A stretch of 64,000 nucleotides of DNA from Microdochium bolleyi (taxonomy: Eukaryota > Ascomycota > Sordariomycetes > Xylariales > Microdochiaceae): positions 1,121,838 to 1,185,837 of the forward strand of contig KQ964251.1 in assembly GCA_001566295.1 (NCBI GenBank), read 5' to 3'. How positions within the stretch are numbered: the first letter of the stretch is position 1; every line of letters starts with the position of its first letter. The position numbers were made by a program, and so were the translations under genes. This document shows, piece by piece, positions 48,436-59,439 of this stretch. The notes under the pieces were generated by a model, which did not search any database, was not told the DNA's origin, and saw only the letters and a list, made by a program, of their open reading frames with translations.

Positions 48436-48441
48436 TTTATA
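48436..48441 (-). promoter_or_regulatory. Probable TATA box of the Cmr1-like gene
   Basis: TATAAA on the minus strand about 400 bp before the start codon, implying a leader of about 350-370 nt that contains at least one upstream ATG (48115). Confidence 0.45.
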
Positions 48442-48620
48442 AGCAGCGCACCACCTTAAGGCAGGCACAGGCAGGCACAGGCGGGCACGTGGCGGCTGGC
48501 CATGGCGACAGGTGCCTACCTTACGCTACCTTGACACTGAGCACATACAGGCGCAGGGACTGGGGGGGCGGGTCGCGCTCGTGAACGGGTGGGCGGGGCC
48601 AGAGAGGCCTGGTGAGGCCC

Positions 48621-48665
48621 GGGGAGGTCTGGGAGGTCTGAGGAGGTCTGAGGAGGTCTGAGGAG
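48621..48665. repeat. Tandem repeat, 10-bp unit GAGGTCTGAG, about 4 copies
   Basis: Four consecutive AGGTCTG cores at 10-bp spacing, about 190 bp upstream of the TATA box of the Cmr1-like gene. Confidence 0.8.
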
Positions 48666-48968
48666 CAGGGCTGGATGCAGGAGGTTGTGCAAGCTGCGTG
48701 TGGCTGCCCCCACGCGCACGTCCATGCCGAGACTTGCATGCCACTGCCACTGCAACTGCAACTGGCGCCTGCACCTGCCACAGAGCCGGCCCGGGCGCTC
48801 GGCCTCTGCGAAGAAAGATGTCGCGAGAAGAGCGACCAGAGCGTTGCCAAGGTTGGCAGCAGGCCGACCACGAGACAAGCTCGGGGGGTGGCGCCAGCCA
48901 GGGCAGCTGCTCGAGCTGCTCCTCGAGCGACCACGTCGGCAGCAAACCTGGGACCAGCCTGGCACCGC

Positions 48969-48998
48969 ACAGCTCAGCACAGCTCAGCACAGCTCAGC
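48969..48998. repeat. Tandem repeat, 10-bp unit AGCTCAGCAC, about 3 copies
   Basis: Three consecutive AGCTCAG cores at 10-bp spacing, about 530-560 bp upstream of the TATA box of the Cmr1-like gene. Confidence 0.8.
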
Positions 48999-49226
48999 TG
49001 CCCGCACCCTCCACGGCCGCCTCCCATTGTCCGGGCCCCTCTGAGGCCCAGAGTTGCTCCCATTGGCCACGCACCCCTGCTCCGCTTCCCAATACGGCCT
49101 CCTCTCCAAGGCACGCCCACGCGGAGGGTTCTTAAGGCACCCAAGGTACTTGGGTACTTCTAGATACCGCACACAGCAAGACAGTCAGGCCTCTCTCGAC
49201 TCCCATGCCCGTAGCACAGGCATGGC

Positions 49227-49244
49227 TACCTACCTAGGTAGGTA
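49227..49244. repeat. 18-bp perfect palindrome TACCTACCTAGGTAGGTA
   Basis: Perfect dyad symmetry; the longest of the four TACCT..AGGTA motifs in the window. Confidence 0.8.
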
Positions 49245-50280
49245 CGTATGCAAGACAGCATCATGCAAGGCTGGGCCTGGCCTTCCTGCCCGGCGCTAAG
49301 GCATCGCTGTACCTACAGGACCTACCGGCGTCTCCCCTGTTGGCCTTCGGGCGCCGTGCACACTGCAGATCAACTGCACTTTTCGTCCGTTGCTGCTCGG
49401 AACATTGCTTGCGTTTCTTTGGCTTCTTAAGCGTAGGCACCTCGGATGGGCGTCATGCTGGCGCGAACCCACAAGCCGTGAATGACTGTCCTGGGCCAAC
49501 CCAAACCCATTCCATGCCGGCCGGACCTCCGCAACGATCGTCTTGCACCTTTTGCCAGGACAACACGGCCCTTCTTGACACGCACGCGAGTCATTTAGGA
49601 AAAACAGTCTGCACCGGCTGTCTTCGAGAGTGCGACACATGACATAACAGGATCGCCCCCTGCTCGAACCCGATAGGCCGCCTGCGAGGATCAAGCCTTG
49701 GCCGCTCGCGCCTAGCGGGACCTCCCGCGTGCCACCACCAGGCTGAACATGCGATGTGACTGGGGGGCGAAGGGGAGGAGGCTGCCAGCTGGTCCGTGTC
49801 AAGAACGGTATGTGATGGCACGCAACGTCGCCCCCAGCATCTGATTCGTTCAATATCAGCATGTTCCAACGAATGCCCTTGGAGACCTCGGCACGCAAAC
49901 GTGACGGACTGCCCTGCGCAAGGCTGTGTTGCAGATCCGCTGAAGAGTGACATAAGCTCACCCACCCACAGCAGGAGGGGGGCCGGGTTTTGGGGTCCGG
50001 GGCGAGCCGCAGGACGGCAAAGGTGCCCTACCAACCTGCATGGATGCAGCTGCACGTGCGCACGACGGGCACACGAGTTGGGCCGGGCCTGGCGTCTTTG
50101 TGCATGCTTTGCTCCGTGCCTGTCCATCATCACGTTAGCGCCTGCGCAGTGCGGGAAGGCTGCGCGCGGGAGTGCTTCAACTGACACTGCCGTTCGATAG
50201 TGCCATCGCCATCTGCTCGTGATCGGGAGGCTGACAAGCGGGACACGAGGGGCGACGCGACACGGAACAGGAGCGGGGGG

Positions 50281-50300
50281 AGAGAGAGAGAGAGAGAGAG
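50281..50300. repeat. (AG)n microsatellite
   Basis: Ten AG units following a short G run. Confidence 0.85.
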
Positions 50301-50830
50301 GGCACACCTGCTGACGACGACCCTACGGCGGCGGAGTGCATGGGAACAGGGGTCCGGCAGGAGCGGTTTGTCGACCTGCATGGCGAACAACGGCATGGCC
50401 GCCGGGGCATCACGAAGCCCCTCGTTGGCGGGTTTTCCTGCCGGTACAGGGGCACAATCTGCAATGGTTGGGCGACACGCAGGGCATCGCATGTTGTTCC
50501 CCATCACAGATGGTGAGCGGGCAAAGGATCAAAGAGAGGGAAAGAGAAAAAAAAATCCTTGGCCGAGGAGAGGCGCTGCTCGTTGGCTTGGCCAGAAGCA
50601 ACCCGGCCCCCATACGGTGAAGCGGGAAGCCAACATCGTGGCTTCCGGCTCGCACACGCGCTCAGCGACTAAACCACCCCCCGGTCGTTCTATACATGGC
50701 GATCTGGACATGGGTCCATCCAGCTGACGCCTTGACTTATCTGGACAACTAGATCTGGGTATTGGGTTGCAGAGAGGTTCGTTTGCGATCAAGATTCGAG
50801 GATGCATAGTCAGACGACGTGATACTTATT

Positions 50831-50855
<25 letters not shown>
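50831..50855. repeat. (CA)n microsatellite
   Basis: About twelve CA units. Confidence 0.85.
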
Positions 50856-50862
<7 letters not shown>

Positions 50863-53800
50863 AAGAGGGAGGGCGATAAACAAGGGGGGTACCTGCGTGT
50901 GCCAAGGAACCCTTGTTTTCATATCCCTTTATAATCTCGCCATTGGTCGCTGCTTGCCGTCAGATCCAGGACCAGTGGGACACATCCTTGTCTGGCCCGC
51001 CAACAGAGGCTCAGTAAGTGCAACACTCTAGCTGGAGAAAGAGCAACGGTTCCATCGGGCCACGAAGTGTCGATGTTGGTGGACGTGGTGCCTGGAGCGA
51101 ATACGACGGTATATCCCACCATCCCTGCCTTTTCAACCGGTTCCAAACCAAAGACGGGAAGGAACGGGTGTGTGCTAGTGGCCGCGGCACCTTGCAGTCC
51201 AACTCCAAAGATAGGTATATTCAGCGCACAGGATGATGCATGCATCCCGCTGCAGGATCCGAACGCGAACCAGGGGGGCAAGCCAACATCCCTTCTATAT
51301 CGCTCAGCCTGCAAGAGATAGTCACCTGCTTCTGCCCCCATGTGGTGGTGACCCGTCGACCAAAGTCCTTCGCCACTGGCGGCTGAGTGAGAGAGGGCAT
51401 ACAGGGGCCAGAGAGGAGGGTGAAGCAGCTGGACCACCCGGGCGGAAGACTCTCCGCAGCGGAACCTGAGAGCGGGAACCGTACTGTACACCCCCGCACG
51501 AGACATCAAGGTGTGGCTGCTGTCGGGCGTGCAGAGCTGGGTCGGTGCTGGCTGGCGAGTACGGAGTACGCGATGGAGGGTTCGCCCATCCCGTCACGGC
51601 AGCCTGTCTCAACGAGCGTGAAACATCGTCGGGCTGGCTTTCAGGCACCCAGTAATCCCGCTGCTGCCAACGCCACCCGGTTTCCCTCCTCCCGCGGGCT
51701 ACTGTTCCTCCCTAGATCTCGCTCAGCATGAGAACCCTGACATACGCAGTGGCCATCAACCGATCCCGGACTCTGTTTGGGACTCGGATGTCCGGTCTAC
51801 ACTTCCACCCGCTCGTCCGCGAGAAACTAGTGTTCCGAGCTCGGACGCGCGGGTAAGAGGGTGGAAAAGGAATCCGTCCATGATGATCTGTCTCCTTTTC
51901 ACTGGTCGGCGAGATCTTCGTAGCGCGGGGAGGCCCTCGTTTCTTTCATGTGACGGTTCTTGGTGCCCTTGCGGTGGTTGGCCTCGATGAGGGTTTCTGT
52001 CGGATTGTGATTCGATGTCAGTATACTTACTTAATGTACCTGTTCGCGAAGACTAGATATGACTTCGTCAAAGGTATAGACGACAAAGAACCAAACATTA
52101 AGATATATTTTAGAGGATACCGGCATCGTTAGGCCGAACAACCACTTTCAAGTGCGTTTTTTTTTTGTTCTCCCTCATCTTTCCCCATTTGAAATCTATT
52201 TCTTTTCTTCGGACGTTGCCTTGCAGTGTCCAGACTTGTGATGATGAGAGTTTCGAGCCGGTCCCAGCGGCAGCGCAGGATAAATGGACCCGGTCGATTA
52301 GCGGGGGCCGCATTGCTGTCAAAGCAAACACACGCTCAAGAAAGATCCAGAAAGAAATGGGGGTTCAAGACAATTAGGCTCGTTAATGGACCACATATGC
52401 CGGGGGAGCCAGGAGCAAACATTGGCGGGAACGGGGAAGCGTTCCGGCGAGCTGAAGAAAAAGCAAAGAGACCCAGTTCTCCGGAACAAAGCAAGCAAGC
52501 AAGCAGACAAAGCAAGATTTTTTTCACGACATGTTCACCGCCATCGCCCAAAGGGCGATCTTCATCAATCGCGCACTTTCGTAAGAACATCGCTGTGACT
52601 GATCCAAGCCCACTTTTGGACCGCGCTCAAACACACTGGCTGGGGTGGCCCAAGAGATCCTCGCTACAGGACCGGAAGACCGACTACTTCCACGGCTGAA
52701 CTGTTAGAAGTGGACAGGTGTGCATTGCGCCTCTATAATTCTCTCCTATTTTGGCAACTGCACGGTCTGCTCACAGCCTCGGAATACGGTTTGTGGTTCA
52801 TTGTCGAGTGACCAGCCGGGCGGAGGGTTCGTGACGAACTCGAGGACGAGAAACCCAAAAAGCAACAGGTGAGACAACTAGATCGGGCAGCTTTCGGGTG
52901 GACCCGTAGACTAGAAGCGCTTTGCATTGGGCGTCGCGGGTGTCGAGGCCGCGCCGGGACGGTTGCCGCCCTTCTTTTATTGGTTACACGGTACTAGCAC
53001 GCAGGGAGGATCGTCACGAAACGGCGGTGATGATGCAGCTTAGTCTGAAAAATCAAAGTCATCTGTGTGGGCGGGGGTTACGAGGGAAACAGTTGCGGGT
53101 GGCTACTTAGATACTTATTTGGTTGAAGAACTATATCCGCTTTCGTTATCTGGCGTGTGTCTCATCTCGCAGAACATTCTAGGGTAGAACACGGGGATGA
53201 TAAATCATGAAAACTGTCTTGACTCCTGCTGCATCCCTCGAGATCACCTGTCACGAGTTCCTGGAGGACGGATAGGCGCGACCGAGCCATAAGGTGACAT
53301 GTATCTGCCTAGAAACGGATAGTGCCGCCGCCTCACGCAGTTCCAGGAGACTGGACAAGTGTTTGACGCTTTGTTTTTTGTTTTTTGGCGGTAGCTCCAG
53401 TCATTATTTCCACAAGAGGGCCACTTGAAATCCTTTACAACACAAATAACAAGAAATAAGCAAGCTCACCACCAGAAGACACACTTATCACATGTAGCTC
53501 TCTCGAGCCGGGCCGCGGGAAGCACAGTTCTTCTTCCGGCCAGTGACATCAAGACAGGTTACCCACTGTGGAAGCCGAAAACCTATGAGACAGCAAGGCG
53601 GGAGAGAAATGACTAACTACTAGTCTGGCCGGCACGTCCGCGATCACACCGGCTCAATGCCGGCTCGATGCCGCCCGGGTGTGCCGGAGCGTCGGGACCA
53701 GGTCAGCGTCACGGGATGTCTTTGCATGTGTCTCGGCGTGTGCTTGAGAAACTTGCAGGTGAGATTTCGAACCTGGTAACACTAAAAACTTGGTAACGAT

Positions 53801-54942
53801 ATATCCTTGTCGCCGACGCACTTCACTGCCTGATTGCCCACAGAGCCGCGCTCGTGCCAGGTGCTCGTGTCTCGCGGGCAGGCCGGGTGCGTTGCCGGGA
53901 GCCTGGGCTCTGCTTCCCAGGATACCCCGGGGTCTACGGGTGGCGTCTCAGGGTCTGCCCAGCAAAGATCTGCTGGGGCTGATCGGTCTTGGTACCAGCC
54001 AGGCCAAGACCAGCTTGAAAGGTTGCCCTGGCCACAAGTCCTCTATCGTCGCTGCGTCCACCCAACTAACAATGGAGATACACCCATGACGTAGCTTCTC
54101 ACTATGTTACGGTACCAGAAAAAGAAAGCCACGTAAAGGAAGGAAAGAAAAGGCACTGGCTTTGTGATAGTATCCACCTTGGGAACTCTTGACTAACCCA
54201 CTGTAGCATACAGCAAGCAAACAAGCAAGGCCCAGGAGATGGGCAAGGCAAACATACAAGGAAGCAAACACCTGGGACCTTATTCCCTCATGGATATCTG
54301 AATCCCAGACCACTAGCTCAGCCGCCTATCCCGAGCCTGGTACAAACTTGTCCCCGCGCTGAAAATCCTGCACACACGGCCGGTACAACAAAGATAATGG
54401 CGCTGGTCCTGAGATTTGAGCAAGGCAACGTGATGGATGATTGTAAGACAGGAGAACTCCTCGTTGTCTCTATGGACACGGGCAGATAAGAAACAAACTC
54501 GAAAGCGGTCGAAGCAGTACACAGAGAGAGCAGGCAAGTTGAGAAGATGCCGGTTCAGGAATCGTCGTGGAACCGTACATTGCAGTCACAGATCTCCGTC
54601 TTCGGCATGCACGCGTCAAGCACGCAGGTCACGCAGGAACGCCATAGAAGAAAAGTGCCGACAACCCCCCCCCCCCACTTTGCGAAAGACGGTATGAATG
54701 TTTATCTCTTATTGTTTGTTTGCTTCAGGTATCTGTTTCACGCGAAGACGCCACTCGGAACTACATACACACCGTAAAAAAAAAAAAAGCAGTTAACGAG
54801 TAGATAGACGAGTCTCGGCATATTCTCCCTGCGGAGCCACAACGCAGGCTAGAGGCACAGTCTAGCCTCGCGCCTGTGGCCAACATTGCTCTGTAACTGC
54901 ACAAACCGGTGACCTCCAGGACGCGAAGGGGTAAACTGAAAA

Positions 54943-57900
54943 CTAGTAGCCCTTGTTGCCGCGCGACTTCCTCGCAGTCTTGAGCAGCTCGGCCTCCTCG
55001 GCCCACGCCTCCTCGAATGCCGTGGGGCGCTTCTGGACGTCGGAATCCTTCAGGCCGAGTCGGCGGACGACCTGGAACGCACCCGTGCCGACGGTCATGG
55101 TCTGGCCCATGATGATCTTCTCCGAGACGCCCTCAATCTTGTCAGCCTTCATGCCGGCGGCCGCATCGAAGAGATGGTCGGGCGTCTTCTCGAATGAGGC
55201 GAGTTGCAGCACGCTGTCGCGCATCTTGGACAGGCCGAAGCGCGTGATGCCCAGCACCTCGCCCTTGAACGTCATGACGTCGGCCAGCAGCTGCATGTGA
55301 CGCGGGTCGATGCCCATGTCGCCCATAACGGCGCCGATCTCGTCGGCGATTGTCGTTCGCGCAGCTTCGATGCCGAGAATGTCTCGGCACTCCATAACGC
55401 TATTTGACCGGACCTTGGTGCCAACCACGCCCTCCGTGTTGATGCAGGACCGCAGACCATAGCCTTCGACTAGGACGGCGTGGACATAGGACAGCTTGCT
55501 GTCCGGGCCTTTGCTCTTCTCCTCGGTGGTCTGGATGATGGCACGAGTGGCCTCGGGGTATCCTGAGATGGGGACGTTGGGCAGCACCCGCTTCAGATGC
55601 CCAGCGCGGACGAGCATGTCAGACATCTGCTCAGCCATGGCTGCCTTGCTCCGTGGCACTCGCTTGCTGGCGAGGGCCTCTATACTTGGGTCCTTGACCG
55701 TGATCTCGATAGTCGCGTCCTGCTCAAAAACCTCGATGTCATCGGCAGCCAGCTTCAGCTTCTTCTGCTTCAGAATAGAGTCCTTGATGTCGTGGATGCT
55801 GACGCCGAGGTGCATACCCTCCAGTGTCTCCGTGTTGATGTGCAGTGTCAAGAATGAGCGATGAGGTGACCACTCGTCATCGATGTAGCGCAGGACATCC
55901 TCGATAAACGTCTTCTCGATACGTGCCCGGACGACGTGAGCAGCTTCTATCTGCTTGTTGTTCTCGAGCGGGCATGTGATGACCGGAGTACTGATGGTCT
56001 TGGAGGCATTGATGATTTCCTTGATACGGGGCACACCCTGAGTGATACTCATGCCTGCAACACCAGCAAAATGGAAAGTCTTCAGTGTCATCTGAGTTCC
56101 GGGCTCACCGATGGACTGCGCGCCGACAGCGCCGACAGCGTGACCAGGCTCGGTCCGGGCTCTGCTGTACTTGTCGAGACACATCTCGATAAATCGAATC
56201 AATGTCTTGGACGAGACCTTTGCGACTCTCTCGGAGGCGTGCTTTCCGAGTGCCGCCTCTTCCCGCTTCAAAATGGCCTTAAGTGACCCTGGAGGCCTTG
56301 CGAGTAGCCCGTCAAGACCTGCGGCGATGCGGAACTTGGCCATCTTGTTCGCCAGTCCCATGACATGGGCGTCGATTGTTCGGAGGAAGTCTCGCCCGCT
56401 TTCATGCTCGTCGACGGCATAGTCGCTCTGGTCGTCGTAGCCAAGAGGCTCACCTCTCAGCAGACCCTTTCGATCGTATTTCTTTCTCTCTTTCGCCAGG
56501 ATACTGTCGCACAGCTCGAGGATCTCGAACGGAAGCAAAGCTCGGTCGGTGTTGCTCCAGGTCAAGTTCTCTGCGTGAGACCACGTTCTTCCAAAGTTGA
56601 CAGGCACAGCAGTGCCCTCCATGTCTACAGGGTCGAGGTTGTCTGCTCCAAACTGGAACTGTACAACACCACCGGCAGATGTTCTGACAGTCTCGTCGTA
56701 TTGCGTCGACAAGTCTTCCAAAGACTTCATCAGTCGCCGTGACATGTAACCAGTCTCAGCAGTCTTGACCGCCGTATCGACTAGACCTTCACGACCTGAG
56801 ATAGCGTGGAAAAGGAACTCTGTGGGCAACAATCCCGTGTAGAAACTGTTCCTGACGAATCCCTTGGCTGGAGCCTGCCGGGTGTTCTTGTGGAAGTGCG
56901 GCAGCGTGCGATCCTGGAATCCATCGGCGACACGCGAACCTCCGATAATCTGCTGCCCCACGACAGCAACCATCTGCGCCACGTTGATGTTTGATCCCTT
57001 CGAACCTGAAGAGGCCATCACCCAAGGGGCGTTGTTGTGACTGAGGGTTTGGATACAGTACTCGCCTGCCTCCTGTCGGACCTTACTCAGCGTCCCGGAA
57101 ATCTTGTTCTCGAGTGTCTCCTCCATACTGCAACCTGCGGCTTTTTGAAGCTTGCGAGAGTTGAACTGCTCAATGAACTCATCGGATTTCTCGTACGCCT
57201 CAGTGACGAGCTCGTGTTTCCGTGCTGTCAGGGCAGCAGAAGGAAAGACGTCTCCGATACCGATGGAGAAGCCACGGTTCGTGAGCATTCGGGCGCAAAG
57301 CTTCGCAAGTCGGTTCATTGCTACTACAGCAGCCTCGGGACCAAAATCTCGAAGGATGACGTAGAATATGGAATCTTTCTTGCCGGATCCGACTGTCGAC
57401 TTGTCCATGCGTCCACACATTACGACGGAGTTGCGAACGACCAGCCAGCCATCCTTCGGACACATGTCGGGAGTCCGCTTGAGTAGGCCCGGGCCTGGGT
57501 CTTTAGGCGGTACATATTCTCTGCACTTTGCGTCGAGGTTGACTTTGACGGGGGAGTCGTGGTTTGGCCGCATGAGAACACTGAATACTTGCTTGCCGGT
57601 CCAGAGTCTTTCGGGCTTCCAGATGGCAGGCGGAGGCAAGTCCAGGTGTGTCTGGCCATCCACCATCATCATCATGCACACATAGGTGAACGTCTTGCGG
57701 TCAAAGAACACGTCTTTTCCACTGAGCAGATACGCAGCCGTGATGAAATCTTGTGTGGCGGCAATAATCGGCTCTCCGTTCTTCGGGGTGGCCAAGTTAT
57801 GCATGACACCCATTAGGTTAATGGCTTCGGCTCTCGCCTCTTCTGTCTGGGGAACGTGAAGGTTCATCTCGTCACCGTCGAAATCGGCATTGTAAGGGCC

Positions 57901-59439
57901 GCAGACACATTCGTTTAGGCGGAATGTCCTCCAGGGGCGAATTTTTGCTTTGTGACTCATGATACTGAGCTTGTGAAGAGACGGTTGGCGATTGAACAGG
58001 ACGATATCACCATCTTCGAGATGCCGTTCGACGACGTCGCCATATCGCAACTCGTTTGCCGCCGCTTCTCGGTCACCGAACTTGAGCGATATCCTGAAAG
58101 GCGGATGATCGTCGCCATCATCTTTCAGGACTGCTTGAGCACCGGGATGGATATTAGGACCCCGGCGAATGCATTCTCGTAGCTTGGCGATGTTGTCCCG
58201 GTGGACTCTCTCGGGGTAAGTCAGGTTCTTGGCAACAAGCTCTGGCACGGCGACCTGGTCAATGCCCAGGTTTGGGTCTGGAGATATGACAGTTCGGCCT
58301 GAAAAGTCGACACGTTTGCCCGACAAGTTTCCACGGAAGCGACCCTGCTTCCCCTTGAGACGCTGGCAGAATCCTCTCATTGCTTTCGAGACGCCCGCGT
58401 TTTGGAGACCAGGTACATCGCTGTTGACATAAACAGCGATTTGAAGTTGTAGGTACTCCCACTGCTCCATGATCGTGGCAAGTTGCTGGCCTTTCTGGAG
58501 AGCGGCACGAATGAGACCGCAAGCAAACACGATGTCGCTCAGACGCGTCGTCAGGTCATCCTCGTTGCTGGCACCCTCCTGTGCCACCGAGGGACGGATA
58601 CAGACAGGTGGTGCTGGAAGGTACTGCCACAAGAACATTTCGGGACGCCCCTCAGTTGGGTTCAGGCCAAGCAGTTCGCAATCAGTCGGGCTGATCTGCT
58701 TGAAGAGATTGAGGACCCTCAATGGGTTGAGATCCTCGAAAGCTTTCCTCAAATGTTTCTCTAGGTCGCCAATTGTCTTGCGCGCTGTGTTGAATGAGTT
58801 GTCGAACTCGATCTTGCTGTCCGGTGTGACCTTCTTCTGCGAGGTCGACTTATTGAAGGCCACGAACTTGTCGTGGACAATCTTGAGTGCTCCGACTTTG
58901 CGGATCTGACCATTGATCGCACCACAGTAAGGGCATGTTTTGGCTTTTCTGCACTGCTCGTTGATCTTTTTGCAAATCGCGACGCGCTTCATGTTGTCGA
59001 TGTACGGCCGTCTGAGCTCCTTAAGGTACATTCGACGATCTGACTCCACGAGGAGCACTCTAGAGCAGTCCTTGCAGATCTCCTGCAGTATAGAAATGGT
59101 GAACTTGATGTAGCCGATGTGGAAAGCCGGAAGGGGCAGTCTAATATGGCCGAAATGCCCGGTACAGTCCTGGAGGCGCAAACCGCACGTCAGGCAGTGG
59201 GCGGTCTTGCCCGATATACCCAGGCGCTTGTCGAGGACACCGTTCTGTGTTGGTTCGCGACCGCGCTCGATGTCGTACATGCTCCGGTCGGAAACCTCAA
59301 TGACACCCTGGTTGACGACATCCTGGTTCGACTGGATGCCGAATTTGATGGCCTTGAAGCGCTTTGGAAGCTTGTCCGAGACCTGGTGCTTGACCGGGGC
59401 CACGGCTGAGGGGCCTTTCATCTCTGTCATGGTCGCCAT
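54943..59439 (-). CDS. RPO31: RNA polymerase III largest subunit (Rpc1/Rpc160)
   Basis: Catalytic subunit of nuclear RNA polymerase III, which transcribes tRNA and 5S rRNA genes. One uninterrupted frame of 1498 residues, ATG 59439, TAG at 54945-54943; the length is close to yeast Rpo31 (1460). Seen: N-terminal zinc site CLTCGLRLQDCTGHFGH (about 82-97), second site CPYCG (about 170), rudder/clamp segments (GKQGRFRGNLSGKRVDFSGRT split over two short runs), the absolutely conserved metal-A loop NADFDGDEMN near residue 516, the bridge-helix region (GYMSRRLMKSLEDL) and the trigger loop (GEPGTQMTLKTFHFAGVAG). FDNSFNTARKTIGDLEKHL and the short C-terminus without heptad repeats point to Pol III rather than Pol I or II. 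The start is the first of two nearby Met codons (MATMTEMKG); the second, three codons on, is equally possible. Absence of introns over 4.5 kb is notable beside the intron-bearing neighbours. Confidence 0.96.
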   Translation of the reverse strand: MATMTEMKGPSAVAPVKHQVSDKLPKRFKAIKFGIQSNQDVVNQGVIEVSDRSMYDIERGREPTQNGVLDKRLGISGKTAHCLTCGLRLQDCTGHFGHIRLPLPAFHIGYIKFTISILQEICKDCSRVLLVESDRRMYLKELRRPYIDNMKRVAICKKINEQCRKAKTCPYCGAINGQIRKVGALKIVHDKFVAFNKSTSQKKVTPDSKIEFDNSFNTARKTIGDLEKHLRKAFEDLNPLRVLNLFKQISPTDCELLGLNPTEGRPEMFLWQYLPAPPVCIRPSVAQEGASNEDDLTTRLSDIVFACGLIRAALQKGQQLATIMEQWEYLQLQIAVYVNSDVPGLQNAGVSKAMRGFCQRLKGKQGRFRGNLSGKRVDFSGRTVISPDPNLGIDQVAVPELVAKNLTYPERVHRDNIAKLRECIRRGPNIHPGAQAVLKDDGDDHPPFRISLKFGDREAAANELRYGDVVERHLEDGDIVLFNRQPSLHKLSIMSHKAKIRPWRTFRLNECVCGPYNADFDGDEMNLHVPQTEEARAEAINLMGVMHNLATPKNGEPIIAATQDFITAAYLLSGKDVFFDRKTFTYVCMMMMVDGQTHLDLPPPAIWKPERLWTGKQVFSVLMRPNHDSPVKVNLDAKCREYVPPKDPGPGLLKRTPDMCPKDGWLVVRNSVVMCGRMDKSTVGSGKKDSIFYVILRDFGPEAAVVAMNRLAKLCARMLTNRGFSIGIGDVFPSAALTARKHELVTEAYEKSDEFIEQFNSRKLQKAAGCSMEETLENKISGTLSKVRQEAGEYCIQTLSHNNAPWVMASSGSKGSNINVAQMVAVVGQQIIGGSRVADGFQDRTLPHFHKNTRQAPAKGFVRNSFYTGLLPTEFLFHAISGREGLVDTAVKTAETGYMSRRLMKSLEDLSTQYDETVRTSAGGVVQFQFGADNLDPVDMEGTAVPVNFGRTWSHAENLTWSNTDRALLPFEILELCDSILAKERKKYDRKGLLRGEPLGYDDQSDYAVDEHESGRDFLRTIDAHVMGLANKMAKFRIAAGLDGLLARPPGSLKAILKREEAALGKHASERVAKVSSKTLIRFIEMCLDKYSRARTEPGHAVGAVGAQSIGEPGTQMTLKTFHFAGVAGMSITQGVPRIKEIINASKTISTPVITCPLENNKQIEAAHVVRARIEKTFIEDVLRYIDDEWSPHRSFLTLHINTETLEGMHLGVSIHDIKDSILKQKKLKLAADDIEVFEQDATIEITVKDPSIEALASKRVPRSKAAMAEQMSDMLVRAGHLKRVLPNVPISGYPEATRAIIQTTEEKSKGPDSKLSYVHAVLVEGYGLRSCINTEGVVGTKVRSNSVMECRDILGIEAARTTIADEIGAVMGDMGIDPRHMQLLADVMTFKGEVLGITRFGLSKMRDSVLQLASFEKTPDHLFDAAAGMKADKIEGVSEKIIMGQTMTVGTGAFQVVRRLGLKDSDVQKRPTAFEEAWAEEAELLKTARKSRGNKGY

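Larger units (their letters stand above)
48036..54942. other. Long gene-free interval upstream of the Cmr1-like gene
   Basis: About 6.9 kb. The first 400 bp is probable 5' leader and promoter of the Cmr1-like gene; then two 10-bp-unit tandem repeats, an 18-bp palindrome, (AG)n and (CA)n runs, GCAA repeats near 52491-52504 and an A13 run at 54776-54788 just beyond the RNA polymerase III gene stop. Frames such as 48516-48990 and 49591-50307 (minus) are open in several registers with biased composition and no domain; not called. Confidence 0.6.

Noticed and set aside
49591..50307. 238-codon minus-strand frame upstream of the Cmr1-like gene
   Set aside because: Low-complexity Ser/Leu/Pro-rich, spans a (GA)n repeat, overlapping frames open on both strands, no domain.
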